Shown: positions 45,295 to 53,958 of the stretch, piece after piece
How the letters are laid out: each line of letters opens with the position of its first letter
Numbering within the stretch: position 1 is the stretch's first letter
Source of the DNA: Lachnospiraceae bacterium
Lineage (GTDB): Bacteria > Bacillota > Clostridia > Lachnospirales > Lachnospiraceae
Direction: 5' to 3'
DNA length: 64,000 nucleotides
Assembly (NCBI GenBank): GCA_017397645.1
Contig: JAFQIE010000044.1
Span: 32,968 to 96,967, forward strand
Notes under the pieces: model-generated
Databases searched by the model: none
The model's input: only the letters and a program-made list of their open reading frames with translations
Told to the model about the DNA's origin: nothing
Translations under genes and position numbers: made by a program

Positions 45295-48200
45295 ATGATC
45301 ATTAATTTGATGAAAGCTAGACAAATGTTTAGTTTGACAATGCCACATAAGGTTAAGGGGCAATACTGGATTACCGATGTAGATGAAAAGGGATTGCCTC
45401 GTAATCTTCTGAATGTAGAAGCGGTAGAAGGTGAATGGGTTATTCGCAGTAATAAACTGGTCACCATATTGGATTTTGAGAATAATCCAATAGACTCTAT
45501 CATTTTAAGACCGCAGAATTTCTTTAATCTAAGAATAGAAGAAACCGGCGAAAGAGTAATCCTGTTCACGGAGAAAATTGACAGTAGCCATCAAACCTTT
45601 CAAAAATGGGTAATGAAGGGGCCCGGAGTGCTTAACATCGGTCGTTCTATGGATAGCAATCTCCATTATGAGAACCGGTTTGTTTCATCCGACCATGCAA
45701 CATTATCCTATGACGGCTATAACTGGATGATTTTGGATGACAAGAGCAGAAACGGTACCTTTGTTAATGGGTATAAGGTAACGCAACAGAATCTCCATGT
45801 GGGTGATTATATTTACATCATGGGTTTGCGTATTGTGATTGGCCATAATTACTTAGCAATCAATAATCCGGACGGTACATTGACCGTGAACTCCTATGGA
45901 GTGGTGGATTACCAGCCCCAACAGATTGATACCTCACTGGGTTATATCGAATTGCCGGAAAAGGAGTATTATTTCCGTTCCCCTAGGTTCTACCGGGAAA
46001 TTGAGCATGCAGAGATAGAAATTGATCCGCCGCCACAAATACAAAAAGTGGAGTCGGTGCCCATGGCACTGATGCTTGGTCCGTCCTTGACCATGGCTAT
46101 GACATCTGTCAGTACAGGTATTCTTTCTGTGACAAACACAATCGCCAATGGTGGCGATATGACGCAGGCACTGCCTACCATCATTATGTCTTTAGGTATG
46201 TTGCTTGGTACTGTGTTGTGGCCGATCTTAACCAAGAAATATGAGAAAAAACAAAAAGTAAAGAACGAGAAAATCCGTCAGGAGAAATACTTGGCTTATC
46301 TCGATCAGATAAGAGATGAAATAAAGCGCAAATGCAAGGAACAGAGCGATATTCTCATTGAGAATCTGGTGTCTCCGGAAGAATGTGCTGACAGGATTGC
46401 AGATGTGAGTACGAAACTGTGGGAACGTGTAAATGGGCAATCTGACTTCCTGAAGCTTCGCCTTGGTAAGGGCGATATCCCCTTAGATGCAGAAGTGAAA
46501 TATCAGAAGCAGAAGTTTGCAATAGATCATGACAACCTACAGGATGCTATGTATTCTCTTGGAGCAGAGCCAAAGCAATTGCATGGTGTGCCTATTAGCA
46601 TTTCGCTGGTGGAGAATACCACGGTAGGCGTATATGGCGAGAAGAATGCCAGATTCAACCTGATTAAGTCTCTGATTCTTCAGATGATGGCTTTACATAG
46701 TTATGATGAACTGAAGATAATGCTTATCACTGACGAAAACGATGCCGAAAAATGGGATTTCATCCGACCGATTCCCCATTTTTGGAATGACGACAAAACC
46801 ACACGATTCTTGGTAACCAATCAGGAAGAAGTGAAAGATTTATCCGGTTACATCGATAGAAACATTATTCCACGTGGAGAGGGTACACAAAAGAAAAAAT
46901 ATTTCGATTTTACGCCCTACTATGTGATTATTTCTACCAGCAAAAGAATCAGTGAAAAATGCGATGCTCTGCAGCAGTTGCTGAAATTCCAAGACAATGT
47001 CGGTTTCAGTGTTATCTTCGCTGAAGCGGAATTAAAGGATTTGCCCAAAGAGACGAAAACTGTGGTGTATGTCAACGAGGAAAAATCCCGTATTTTCGAT
47101 AGAGAAGATACCACAGGCAAGGGAATTTCTTTTGAGGTCGAAAGAATCAATGAAGCAGAACTGGACTTGCTTGGCACAGCCATTGCTAATATCGAGTTAG
47201 ATATGGGTAGTCAGACATACGCGCTTCCGTCCATGATTACCTTCTTGGAAATGTTCAATGTAGGTAAGATTGAACACCTTAACTCTCTGACCCGTTGGAA
47301 GGATAATAATCCTACGATTACCCTGCAGACACCGATTGGTGTGGATGCCTATGGAGAATCCTTCAGTTTAGACTTGCACGAGAAATACCATGGTCCTCAT
47401 GGACTTGTGGCAGGTATGACGGGTTCTGGTAAATCAGAGTTTATTATCACCTATATTTTATCTTTGGCGGTGAACTACCATCCTGATGAGGTTTCTTTCA
47501 TTCTCATCGACTACAAGGGTGGTGGCCTGACCGGTGCCTTTGAGGATCCTGACCGCGGTGTGAAATTGCCCCATCTGGCCGGTACCATTACCAACTTGGA
47601 CGGTGCGGCTGTACAGCGTTCTTTGATCTCTATTCAAAGTGAGTTGCGTCGCAGACAGGCGATCTTTAACGAAGCGAGAAAAATATCTAACGAAGGTACG
47701 ATGGATATTTATAAATATCAGCAGTTATACCGCGATAAGGTTGTGACGGAACCGGTACCTCATCTGTTCATCATCTCCGATGAGTTTGCGGAGCTTAAGA
47801 CTCAGCAACCGGAGTTCATGGAACAGCTGATCAGTGCGGCACGTATTGGACGAAGCTTGGGTGTGCATTTGATTCTGGCGACCCAGAAGCCCAGTGGCGT
47901 GGTAGATGACCAGATTTGGAGTAACAGTAAATTTAGGGTTTGCTTGAAGGTTCAGGAAAAGGCAGACAGTCAGGATATGATCAAATGTCCGGATGCTGCG
48001 GAACTGTCGCAGACAGGTAGATTCTATTTGCAGGTAGGTTTCAATGAGTTATTTGCACTGGGACAGTCTGCATGGTGTGGTGCAGAGTATGTGCCCACAG
48101 AAACCGTGGAGAAGTCCATCGATGCAAGTATTCAGGTAGTGGACAATCTGGGCCGTGTACTTATGAATGTGAAGCCCAAGAAGAAACGTACCGGTGGAGA

Positions 48201-49884
48201 GAGCAAACTAAAGCAGATTGTGGCGATTGTAAAGTATTTGTCAGACCTTGCCGCAGAGGAGTCAATTTCCGTCAGACCGCTTTGGTTGGATCCGATTCCC
48301 GAAAAGATTTATATTGACAGATTAGAGAAGAAGTATTCCTGCAAATCATCAGGTATCGTTTTAAATCCTGTGATTGGTGAATACGATGATCCTTTCAACC
48401 AGAGACAGGATGTGCTCACCATACCGTTTTCCAACGATGGCAACTGCTTGATTTACGGTGCAACCGGAAATGGAAAGACCACATTCTTGACATCCTTGGC
48501 GTATTCGTTAATCAAAAACCATACGGTAGAGGAATTGAATCTCTATATCATGGACTTTGGTTCCGAGACCTTGAAGATGTTCGAAAAGGCGCCTCAGGTG
48601 GGTGGTGTAATGCTTTCTTCTGACGAGGAAATGATTGTGAACTTCCTGAAGATGATTCATCAGGAGATTGACGAACGTAAGGACATGTTTGCTCCCTTTG
48701 GTGGCGATTATGCAAGTTATTGTCGCAACAGTGGAAGGGGTATCCCGAATATCGTCGTGATGCTAAATAACTACTCCGGATTTGCGGAGCAATACGAGGA
48801 TTATCAGGATGAATTCGCACTGCTGACCCGTGATGGTATGAAGTATGGTATTTATTTCGTAGTCACAGCAGCTACTGCCAGCGCAGTAAGATACAAAACG
48901 CAGCAGAACTTCAAGATGATGATGACGCTGCAGTTAAACGACCCTACGGACTATCCTGTGATTGTAGGTAAGACAGAAGGATTGATTCCTTCTAAGTTCA
49001 AGGGCCGTGGATTGGTAGCGTTAGACCGTGTGTATGAATTCCAGACCGCACACTGTGCGGAAGCAGATGATATGCAAGAGTTTATCAGAAACTTCTGTGC
49101 AGAGTTGGCGAAAACAGTGAAGGGACATGCGAAGCGTGTGCCGGTACTACCGGATGTGGTAAATGCCGAGTATGTCAGCCCCTATGTCAACGGATTGAAG
49201 AATGTGCCTGTGGGTGTGAGCAAGAAGTCATTGAACGTATTGACAGTCAACTTGAAGGACAGAGTGGTATATCCGATCATAGCCCACGAGTTAGAACAGA
49301 TGATTCCTTTTGCGGAGGAATTCATCAAAGTAGTTTCCAATATTGTGCCGGTTGCAGTTGTTGATGCAGAAAAATGCGTATCAGTCCCCGAAGGTTTGGG
49401 ATGCATCTGCATTACAGATAATTTCGAAGCCTTTGTAATCGATTTGTTCGAAGAAATGGTACTTCGTAACAACACATATAAAGATGCCGGAATGGATGAG
49501 GCGGTTCTCGATAGGTTTGAAGAGAAGCTGTATGTGCTGGTTGGCACCAAGAAGTTTATTGGTTCGCTTTCCGCAGATGGTAAAGAAAAACTGTACACCC
49601 TGATTGAAAAGGCAGAGGCAATCTACAAGATTCATTTTGTGTGGGCAGATGCCATCAACGAGTTTAATAGTCATAATTATGAAACATGGTACAAACGCCA
49701 GCTCTCAGGTACAGATGGTATGTGGTTATCAGATGGCATCACAGACCAGTATGTACTGAAGTTGAACAAGGTGACCAGCGACTTGTACGCAGAAGTGGAA
49801 GCTTCTTATGGCTATGTAGTGGCAAGAAACCGTCCTACTCTTGCTAAACTACTGACATCCGGAACGGAAAGGGAGGTGGAATAA
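45295..49884 (+). CDS. essC: Type VII secretion ATPase EssC/YukB with N-terminal FHA region
   Basis: A 1529-residue FtsK/SpoIIIE-family motor of firmicute T7SSb. The N-terminal 190 residues contain an FHA region (LNIGRSMDSN, FVSSDHATLSYD, DKSRNGTFVNGYKV). Two membrane spans follow near 255-310. ATPase domain 1 has Walker A GMTGSGKSE (about 707) and HLFIISDEFAE; domain 2 has GATGNGKTT (about 1055). A third domain (about 1330-1529) lacks a P-loop. It recruits and pumps WXG100 proteins and effectors. ATG 45295 is preceded by GGAGG; an upstream ATG at 45265 lacks one. EsaB and WXG100 genes follow directly. Confidence 0.95.
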   Translation: MIINLMKARQMFSLTMPHKVKGQYWITDVDEKGLPRNLLNVEAVEGEWVIRSNKLVTILDFENNPIDSIILRPQNFFNLRIEETGERVILFTEKIDSSHQTFQKWVMKGPGVLNIGRSMDSNLHYENRFVSSDHATLSYDGYNWMILDDKSRNGTFVNGYKVTQQNLHVGDYIYIMGLRIVIGHNYLAINNPDGTLTVNSYGVVDYQPQQIDTSLGYIELPEKEYYFRSPRFYREIEHAEIEIDPPPQIQKVESVPMALMLGPSLTMAMTSVSTGILSVTNTIANGGDMTQALPTIIMSLGMLLGTVLWPILTKKYEKKQKVKNEKIRQEKYLAYLDQIRDEIKRKCKEQSDILIENLVSPEECADRIADVSTKLWERVNGQSDFLKLRLGKGDIPLDAEVKYQKQKFAIDHDNLQDAMYSLGAEPKQLHGVPISISLVENTTVGVYGEKNARFNLIKSLILQMMALHSYDELKIMLITDENDAEKWDFIRPIPHFWNDDKTTRFLVTNQEEVKDLSGYIDRNIIPRGEGTQKKKYFDFTPYYVIISTSKRISEKCDALQQLLKFQDNVGFSVIFAEAELKDLPKETKTVVYVNEEKSRIFDREDTTGKGISFEVERINEAELDLLGTAIANIELDMGSQTYALPSMITFLEMFNVGKIEHLNSLTRWKDNNPTITLQTPIGVDAYGESFSLDLHEKYHGPHGLVAGMTGSGKSEFIITYILSLAVNYHPDEVSFILIDYKGGGLTGAFEDPDRGVKLPHLAGTITNLDGAAVQRSLISIQSELRRRQAIFNEARKISNEGTMDIYKYQQLYRDKVVTEPVPHLFIISDEFAELKTQQPEFMEQLISAARIGRSLGVHLILATQKPSGVVDDQIWSNSKFRVCLKVQEKADSQDMIKCPDAAELSQTGRFYLQVGFNELFALGQSAWCGAEYVPTETVEKSIDASIQVVDNLGRVLMNVKPKKKRTGGESKLKQIVAIVKYLSDLAAEESISVRPLWLDPIPEKIYIDRLEKKYSCKSSGIVLNPVIGEYDDPFNQRQDVLTIPFSNDGNCLIYGATGNGKTTFLTSLAYSLIKNHTVEELNLYIMDFGSETLKMFEKAPQVGGVMLSSDEEMIVNFLKMIHQEIDERKDMFAPFGGDYASYCRNSGRGIPNIVVMLNNYSGFAEQYEDYQDEFALLTRDGMKYGIYFVVTAATASAVRYKTQQNFKMMMTLQLNDPTDYPVIVGKTEGLIPSKFKGRGLVALDRVYEFQTAHCAEADDMQEFIRNFCAELAKTVKGHAKRVPVLPDVVNAEYVSPYVNGLKNVPVGVSKKSLNVLTVNLKDRVVYPIIAHELEQMIPFAEEFIKVVSNIVPVAVVDAEKCVSVPEGLGCICITDNFEAFVIDLFEEMVLRNNTYKDAGMDEAVLDRFEEKLYVLVGTKKFIGSLSADGKEKLYTLIEKAEAIYKIHFVWADAINEFNSHNYETWYKRQLSGTDGMWLSDGITDQYVLKLNKVTSDLYAEVEASYGYVVARNRPTLAKLLTSGTEREVE

Positions 49885-49885
49885 C

Positions 49886-50137
49886 ATGGAAAAGGTATTA
49901 GTTGACATTTTTGTCCCGGTACTGAATCGTACCTTCGAAGTGTTCATTCCTTTGCGTTCACCCATGCACGAAGTACTGGAACTAATCAAAAAGGCAGTCA
50001 CGGAGCTGTCAGACGGTCGTATGACTGTGGATGAAAACACCACGCTGTGCTATCGCACAGATGGAACCATTATCAATATTAATTTATCAGTGTATGAGTT
50101 GGGAATCAAAAACGGCTCCAAACTGATGTTAATATAA
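49886..50137 (+). CDS. esaB: Ubiquitin-like T7SS component EsaB/YukD
   Basis: An 83-residue small protein of the YukD/EsaB family: beta-grasp pattern VLVDIFVPVLNRTFEVFIP, a helix HEVLELIKKAV and the terminal strand GSKLMLI. In other firmicutes it is an essential cytoplasmic regulator of T7SS, not conjugated like ubiquitin. It starts two bases after the EssC stop codon, with GGAGGTG inside the EssC 3' end, implying coupling. Confidence 0.88.
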   Translation: MEKVLVDIFVPVLNRTFEVFIPLRSPMHEVLELIKKAVTELSDGRMTVDENTTLCYRTDGTIININLSVYELGIKNGSKLMLI

Positions 50138-50159
50138 AAAAGAAAAGGAGGTCATGGAA

Positions 50160-50462
50160 ATGGCAAGAACAATTGAAGTAACACCGGAATTGCTGAGAAC
50201 AGCAGCAGACAAAATTGCAGCCAATGCGGAGGATTATCAGAAGCTGTACGAACATCTGTATCAGAAGGCTGATGCAATGGCTTCTAGCTGGCAGGGAAAG
50301 GATAATTTGGCATACATTGACCAGATTAAAGGATTTTTGCCTGAATTGAAGTTTATGTACAATGAGTTGACAATGTACGTGAAGTTTCTTAGAACTACAG
50401 CAACTACATACGAAAATACCCAGAAAGCAGTTGCTGATACCGCAAGAAAATTAAAAAATTAA
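50160..50462 (+). CDS. WXG100-family T7SS substrate
   Basis: A 100-residue helical hairpin protein with the SWQG turn (WXG motif) near residue 43 and paired amphipathic helices, typical of EsxA-like substrates. The C-terminal helix includes YENTQKAVADTARKL, a possible YxxxD/E-like secretion signal region. Start ATG 50160 is eight bases after AAGGAGG; ATG 50154 is too close. It lies between EsaB and a second WXG100 gene and may dimerise with it. Confidence 0.93.
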   Translation: MARTIEVTPELLRTAADKIAANAEDYQKLYEHLYQKADAMASSWQGKDNLAYIDQIKGFLPELKFMYNELTMYVKFLRTTATTYENTQKAVADTARKLKN

Positions 50463-50480
50463 TTATTGGAGGACATTGTA

Positions 50481-50783
50481 ATGGCAGATTCTATTAAAAT
50501 TTCAACTCAAGTGTTGCGCGATACAGCAAAAGATATTCGCGATTATAATCAGCAGATGGATGACAATTTGAAGCAGGTAGACAAGACCATTGATAATCTT
50601 GAGTCTACATGGAAGGGCGCTGCTGGCAATGCTATCAGAAGTATTATGAATACATTCAGAGAGAAGCATTTTGAAGCATATCGTGCAGTGGTAGCAGATT
50701 ATGCAAAATTCCTTGACGCTACAGCAGAACAGTATGAAGCAGCTGAGGATTCAATTGTAAAGAATACCAATCAATTTCACTAA
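50481..50783 (+). CDS. WXG100-family T7SS substrate, second copy
   Basis: A 100-residue helical hairpin with the STWKGAAG turn near residue 42 and a C-terminal helix containing YEAAEDSI, matching the YxxxD/E export signal form. ATG 50481 follows TTGGAGGA. It is encoded 18 bases after the first WXG100 gene and followed by a strong hairpin, so these two small proteins are probably the most abundant products of the T7SS transcript. Confidence 0.93.
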   Translation: MADSIKISTQVLRDTAKDIRDYNQQMDDNLKQVDKTIDNLESTWKGAAGNAIRSIMNTFREKHFEAYRAVVADYAKFLDATAEQYEAAEDSIVKNTNQFH

Positions 50784-50809
50784 TTAACCTATTAGTGATT
50801 CAAAAAAAT

Positions 50810-50840
50810 CAGGTGGGCGTGTGAGTCCCACGCCCACCTG
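50810..50840. terminator. Hairpin after the WXG100 pair
   Basis: CAGGTGGGCGTG (50810-50821) pairs perfectly with CACGCCCACCTG (50829-50840). No T run follows, so it may be a 3' stabiliser or weak terminator, or act leftward where AAAAAAA precedes it. The position mirrors the hairpin behind the pilin gene. Confidence 0.65.
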
Positions 50841-50897
50841 AACAATCATGAAAATAAGAAGTATTTTACTTGAATGATAAACATCGGAGGAATGAAG

Positions 50898-53297
50898 ATG
50901 AAACGAATCATAGCATTATTATTATCCATGATTATGCTGGTAGGCGCGATGGCAGGATGTGCTGACGGGCATTTTAAGTTTGAGGATGATACAAAATTGA
51001 CCCGTGGAGAATGGATTGACGCCTTGGCGAGAACCTTTGGTATGGATGAATATGACAACGAAGAACCTCACATGTCAGACGTTTCATCCGAAGATTCCAT
51101 TTTCGGCTCTGTGCAGTCGAGTTATGAATGGGGAGTATTGCGGGATTTATCCAAGAAGTTGAAGAAGGATAAAGCCACCACCCTTGAATTTGCAGTTACC
51201 ACAGCGGTATATGCATCAGGTGTTGATTTCTCCTCATATGAAGGAAAGAAAGACGCAGATAAGGCCTTAAATTATGCAATACAAAATAATATTATTGCGG
51301 AAGGCTTAAAATATAATCAGGTAGCCACTTTGCAGCAGTGCAATGAGATTTTGAAGGCGGCACAAACTACATACTTGAGCCAGGAAATTACGCCGGTGAA
51401 TGATGTGGTAGTCAATGAATCGGTGGAAGATGTGAGAGAAATCGGTGGGGTAAAGGCTCTTGGTGAGGATACATACGTGTTCGCTAATGAGCAGCCGGAA
51501 GTGGGTCAGGTGTACATTGCACCCGGAACCGCGGAGAACCCGGAGGGCGTGGCAATTAAAGTTGCCGGTGTTACGCAGAATGCAGATGGTACATATACTG
51601 TTGAGACGGTTACGCCCGAACTTCACGAAGTCGTAGATGAAATTGATTTTGCAGATGTGGTGGTTCCACAAATGGAGAATATAGTACCGGCAGCCGGCGT
51701 TACTGTGCGAGAAGGCGTTGATCCTTCTGCTTTTTCTGCAGGTAATGGAGTTTCAAGGGATGACTACAAGGCGGTGAGAACAGCCAAGTCGGGTAATAAG
51801 GCAGATCCGTTTTCCTTTACTATGGAGGTTGATTTCAAAAACGGAAAGATTGCTTTGTCCCAGGAGTGGGAGAGCAATGGAGTAGGTGTTAATTTATCGG
51901 ATGGAAAATTGGGCGTGTCTTTGGATGGCGGAAATGGCGCAAGCGCATCAGCAACTGTAAAAGACAAGAGCCAAGAAGAAGAGAAATCCGGATTTGAAAA
52001 AACTTCCTTTATTCCTGACAAGTCATTGTTTAGTTCCCATGCCTATAAGAACGATAAAGCTATTGAAGCTTATAAGCAGGGTCAGATATCCATGGATGAA
52101 CTTAGAGCCTCACTTTCTGAGGTGCAGAATGAAGACGGCACGGAGCGTGTCATGACCAATAAATTTAAGGGCGGATATGAGATAAAGGGAAGTATCGCTA
52201 TCAAAGATTTGTACATAGTTCCGGAATTTAAGTATAGTACACTGAAGGTGTTGGGTGTCGATACAAAAATCCCTAATGGTATTCAAAAAATGTCGATAGA
52301 GATTAACTATCAGGTCGAGAATTCACTGTCAATTAAGGGAAAACTGGAAGAGGAACTTAAAGTGGGATCAGTGAATATCCCGGTGGCAGGAGGATTCCAG
52401 GTCACATTGGATTTGATACTGTATGCGGAAGCGAACGGTGAAATCTCTGTTAAGGCAGTGGTTAGCAATAATACCAAATTTGAGTATTCCGGTTCCGGCA
52501 AGACCAAGAAAACATCCACACAGGAATCCAGTCTCAGCTCGGAGATTAACGTTGATATAGAGGCGGGTCCCAAATTCGAGGTAGGACTTGCATTTTTAGG
52601 AATAGATATCGTGGACGTTGGTGTGTCAGCAGCAGTAAAGGCTAAGGCATCCGCAGGAGCGAAGTTGTCTACGGTATGGAGCGAGACAGAGGAAGCATTC
52701 TTGATTAGTCGAAGAACAACTGTTTCCTACGGTGTGGCAGCGTATGTTCCGATCATAAATCTTGAGATTGGTTATGACAAAGACTCGTTGGCTTATAAAC
52801 TTAGTTTGAAATTCAAGGTTAAGCTTGTTGGTGAGGAAGGTAGTGACGCGTTGTTGCCGGTAGCACTAAAAATCAATATAATACCTGAACAAGAGCACGT
52901 GATTTGGGAGGAGCAGATAGAACTTCCGAAGGATGTACAATCGGAGGAAGAGGAATCTCAGACTGGCTCGGAAGCGGATGAACTGACAACCGGACATCTG
53001 CAGATTGAGGCATATTATGTATACCTCGAAAGTGGACAAACCAAGGATATGAGTGTTGAGTGTCCAGACGGATATGAGCATCAAGATCTTATATGGTCAT
53101 CATCTGATGAATCGGTTGTTACGGTTAAAAACGGTAAACTGACTGCCAAGGGAGAAGGCTCTGCTATGGTCACCGTAGAAACCAAGGATGGAAAGTATCT
53201 CTCATATTGTGCGGTTTATGTTGATGATTCAACAGATGGCCAAACTTCTGCAGGAGTTTTTGGCGGAGGAAATGACGGAGGCGGAGGTTTCAGATAG
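50898..53297 (+). CDS. Large lipoprotein with SLH-like and Big2-like domains
   Basis: A 799-residue lipoprotein. Signal peptide with lipobox GAMAGC (C near residue 22), then S-layer-homology-like segments (LTRGEWIDALARTFGM, YAIQNNIIAEGL, residues about 30-165). A long beta-rich middle follows that I do not recognise, with several hydrophobic-polar beta stretches (VGVSAAVKAKASAGAKL). A C-terminal Big2-type Ig domain has IWSSSDESVVTVKNGKLTAKGEG and a Gly-rich tail. It probably sits on the outer membrane face and touches the cell wall. ATG 50898 is seven bases after GGAGG. It may be an envelope component of the T7SS or a substrate receptor. Confidence 0.75.
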   Translation: MKRIIALLLSMIMLVGAMAGCADGHFKFEDDTKLTRGEWIDALARTFGMDEYDNEEPHMSDVSSEDSIFGSVQSSYEWGVLRDLSKKLKKDKATTLEFAVTTAVYASGVDFSSYEGKKDADKALNYAIQNNIIAEGLKYNQVATLQQCNEILKAAQTTYLSQEITPVNDVVVNESVEDVREIGGVKALGEDTYVFANEQPEVGQVYIAPGTAENPEGVAIKVAGVTQNADGTYTVETVTPELHEVVDEIDFADVVVPQMENIVPAAGVTVREGVDPSAFSAGNGVSRDDYKAVRTAKSGNKADPFSFTMEVDFKNGKIALSQEWESNGVGVNLSDGKLGVSLDGGNGASASATVKDKSQEEEKSGFEKTSFIPDKSLFSSHAYKNDKAIEAYKQGQISMDELRASLSEVQNEDGTERVMTNKFKGGYEIKGSIAIKDLYIVPEFKYSTLKVLGVDTKIPNGIQKMSIEINYQVENSLSIKGKLEEELKVGSVNIPVAGGFQVTLDLILYAEANGEISVKAVVSNNTKFEYSGSGKTKKTSTQESSLSSEINVDIEAGPKFEVGLAFLGIDIVDVGVSAAVKAKASAGAKLSTVWSETEEAFLISRRTTVSYGVAAYVPIINLEIGYDKDSLAYKLSLKFKVKLVGEEGSDALLPVALKINIIPEQEHVIWEEQIELPKDVQSEEEESQTGSEADELTTGHLQIEAYYVYLESGQTKDMSVECPDGYEHQDLIWSSSDESVVTVKNGKLTAKGEGSAMVTVETKDGKYLSYCAVYVDDSTDGQTSAGVFGGGNDGGGGFR

Positions 53298-53298
53298 G

Positions 53299-53937
53299 AT
53301 GATATTTGAAATTAACCAAATGAGTACAAATTTCAATATGGTATGGATGGCTGAAACGGGTGGCAAGGCACTTGCCACCGCCGTTTCACCGTTTGAAATC
53401 GGAAGGTTTAATATTGAAATCGATTATGCTGATGAATATAAGCAGCAACTGTGTTTTAATCCCAAAGATGGCAAGTCTGCAGAGGAGAAGTTTTCTTTTA
53501 AATTGTATATTGCCCAACAGTTGGCTGGAACAATTGTTGGAAGGAATCAAAAAGTGAAAGGATTCCTGCAATCTTATTTTTACAGGGTTATGCAGATATA
53601 CGGAGAGAATTACTATCTGTATGAGGTCGGATTTGGAGCAAAGGGCTTATATCTGTGCATATACAAAGAAGACCAATTGATAGCCATTGTAGACAAGCCC
53701 TTGAAGGTGGTAAATTACAGGGATAAGTATATCGTGTACTGTTTAGAGGAGGATAATATAAAAGCTATATTTCCTCTAGTGCTTCAATATGATATGACAG
53801 AGCATGGTGATATAGCAGAGGTATCTTTGAGGTCTGTTAAAGTCAAAAGAGTTAATACAATTCAAAAAGAATTGATTGCCAAATATGACCCTAATTTCAT
53901 CCCAATGATAAAGCAAAGAGATGGTGTTGTAGAGTAA
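53299..53937 (+). CDS. Cytoplasmic protein of unknown function in the T7SS cluster
   Basis: A 212-residue soluble protein without signal peptide or membrane span. The second half is beta-rich (YYLYEVGFGAKGLYLCIY, IAIVDKPLKVVNYRDKYIVY), loosely recalling tubby/LURP-type barrels, but I do not recognise a family with confidence. ATG 53299 starts two bases after the preceding stop, with GGAGG 11 bases upstream; the frame is open further upstream inside the previous gene, which is overlap noise. Co-transcribed with the FHA protein that follows. Confidence 0.65.
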   Translation: MIFEINQMSTNFNMVWMAETGGKALATAVSPFEIGRFNIEIDYADEYKQQLCFNPKDGKSAEEKFSFKLYIAQQLAGTIVGRNQKVKGFLQSYFYRVMQIYGENYYLYEVGFGAKGLYLCIYKEDQLIAIVDKPLKVVNYRDKYIVYCLEEDNIKAIFPLVLQYDMTEHGDIAEVSLRSVKVKRVNTIQKELIAKYDPNFIPMIKQRDGVVE

Positions 53938-53958
53938 CGAAGGAAGGCTAAGGCACCT

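Noticed and set aside
50898-53297. EsaA/YueB homologue
   Set aside because: The protein is a lipoprotein with SLH-like and Big2 domains and lacks the several membrane spans expected of EsaA.
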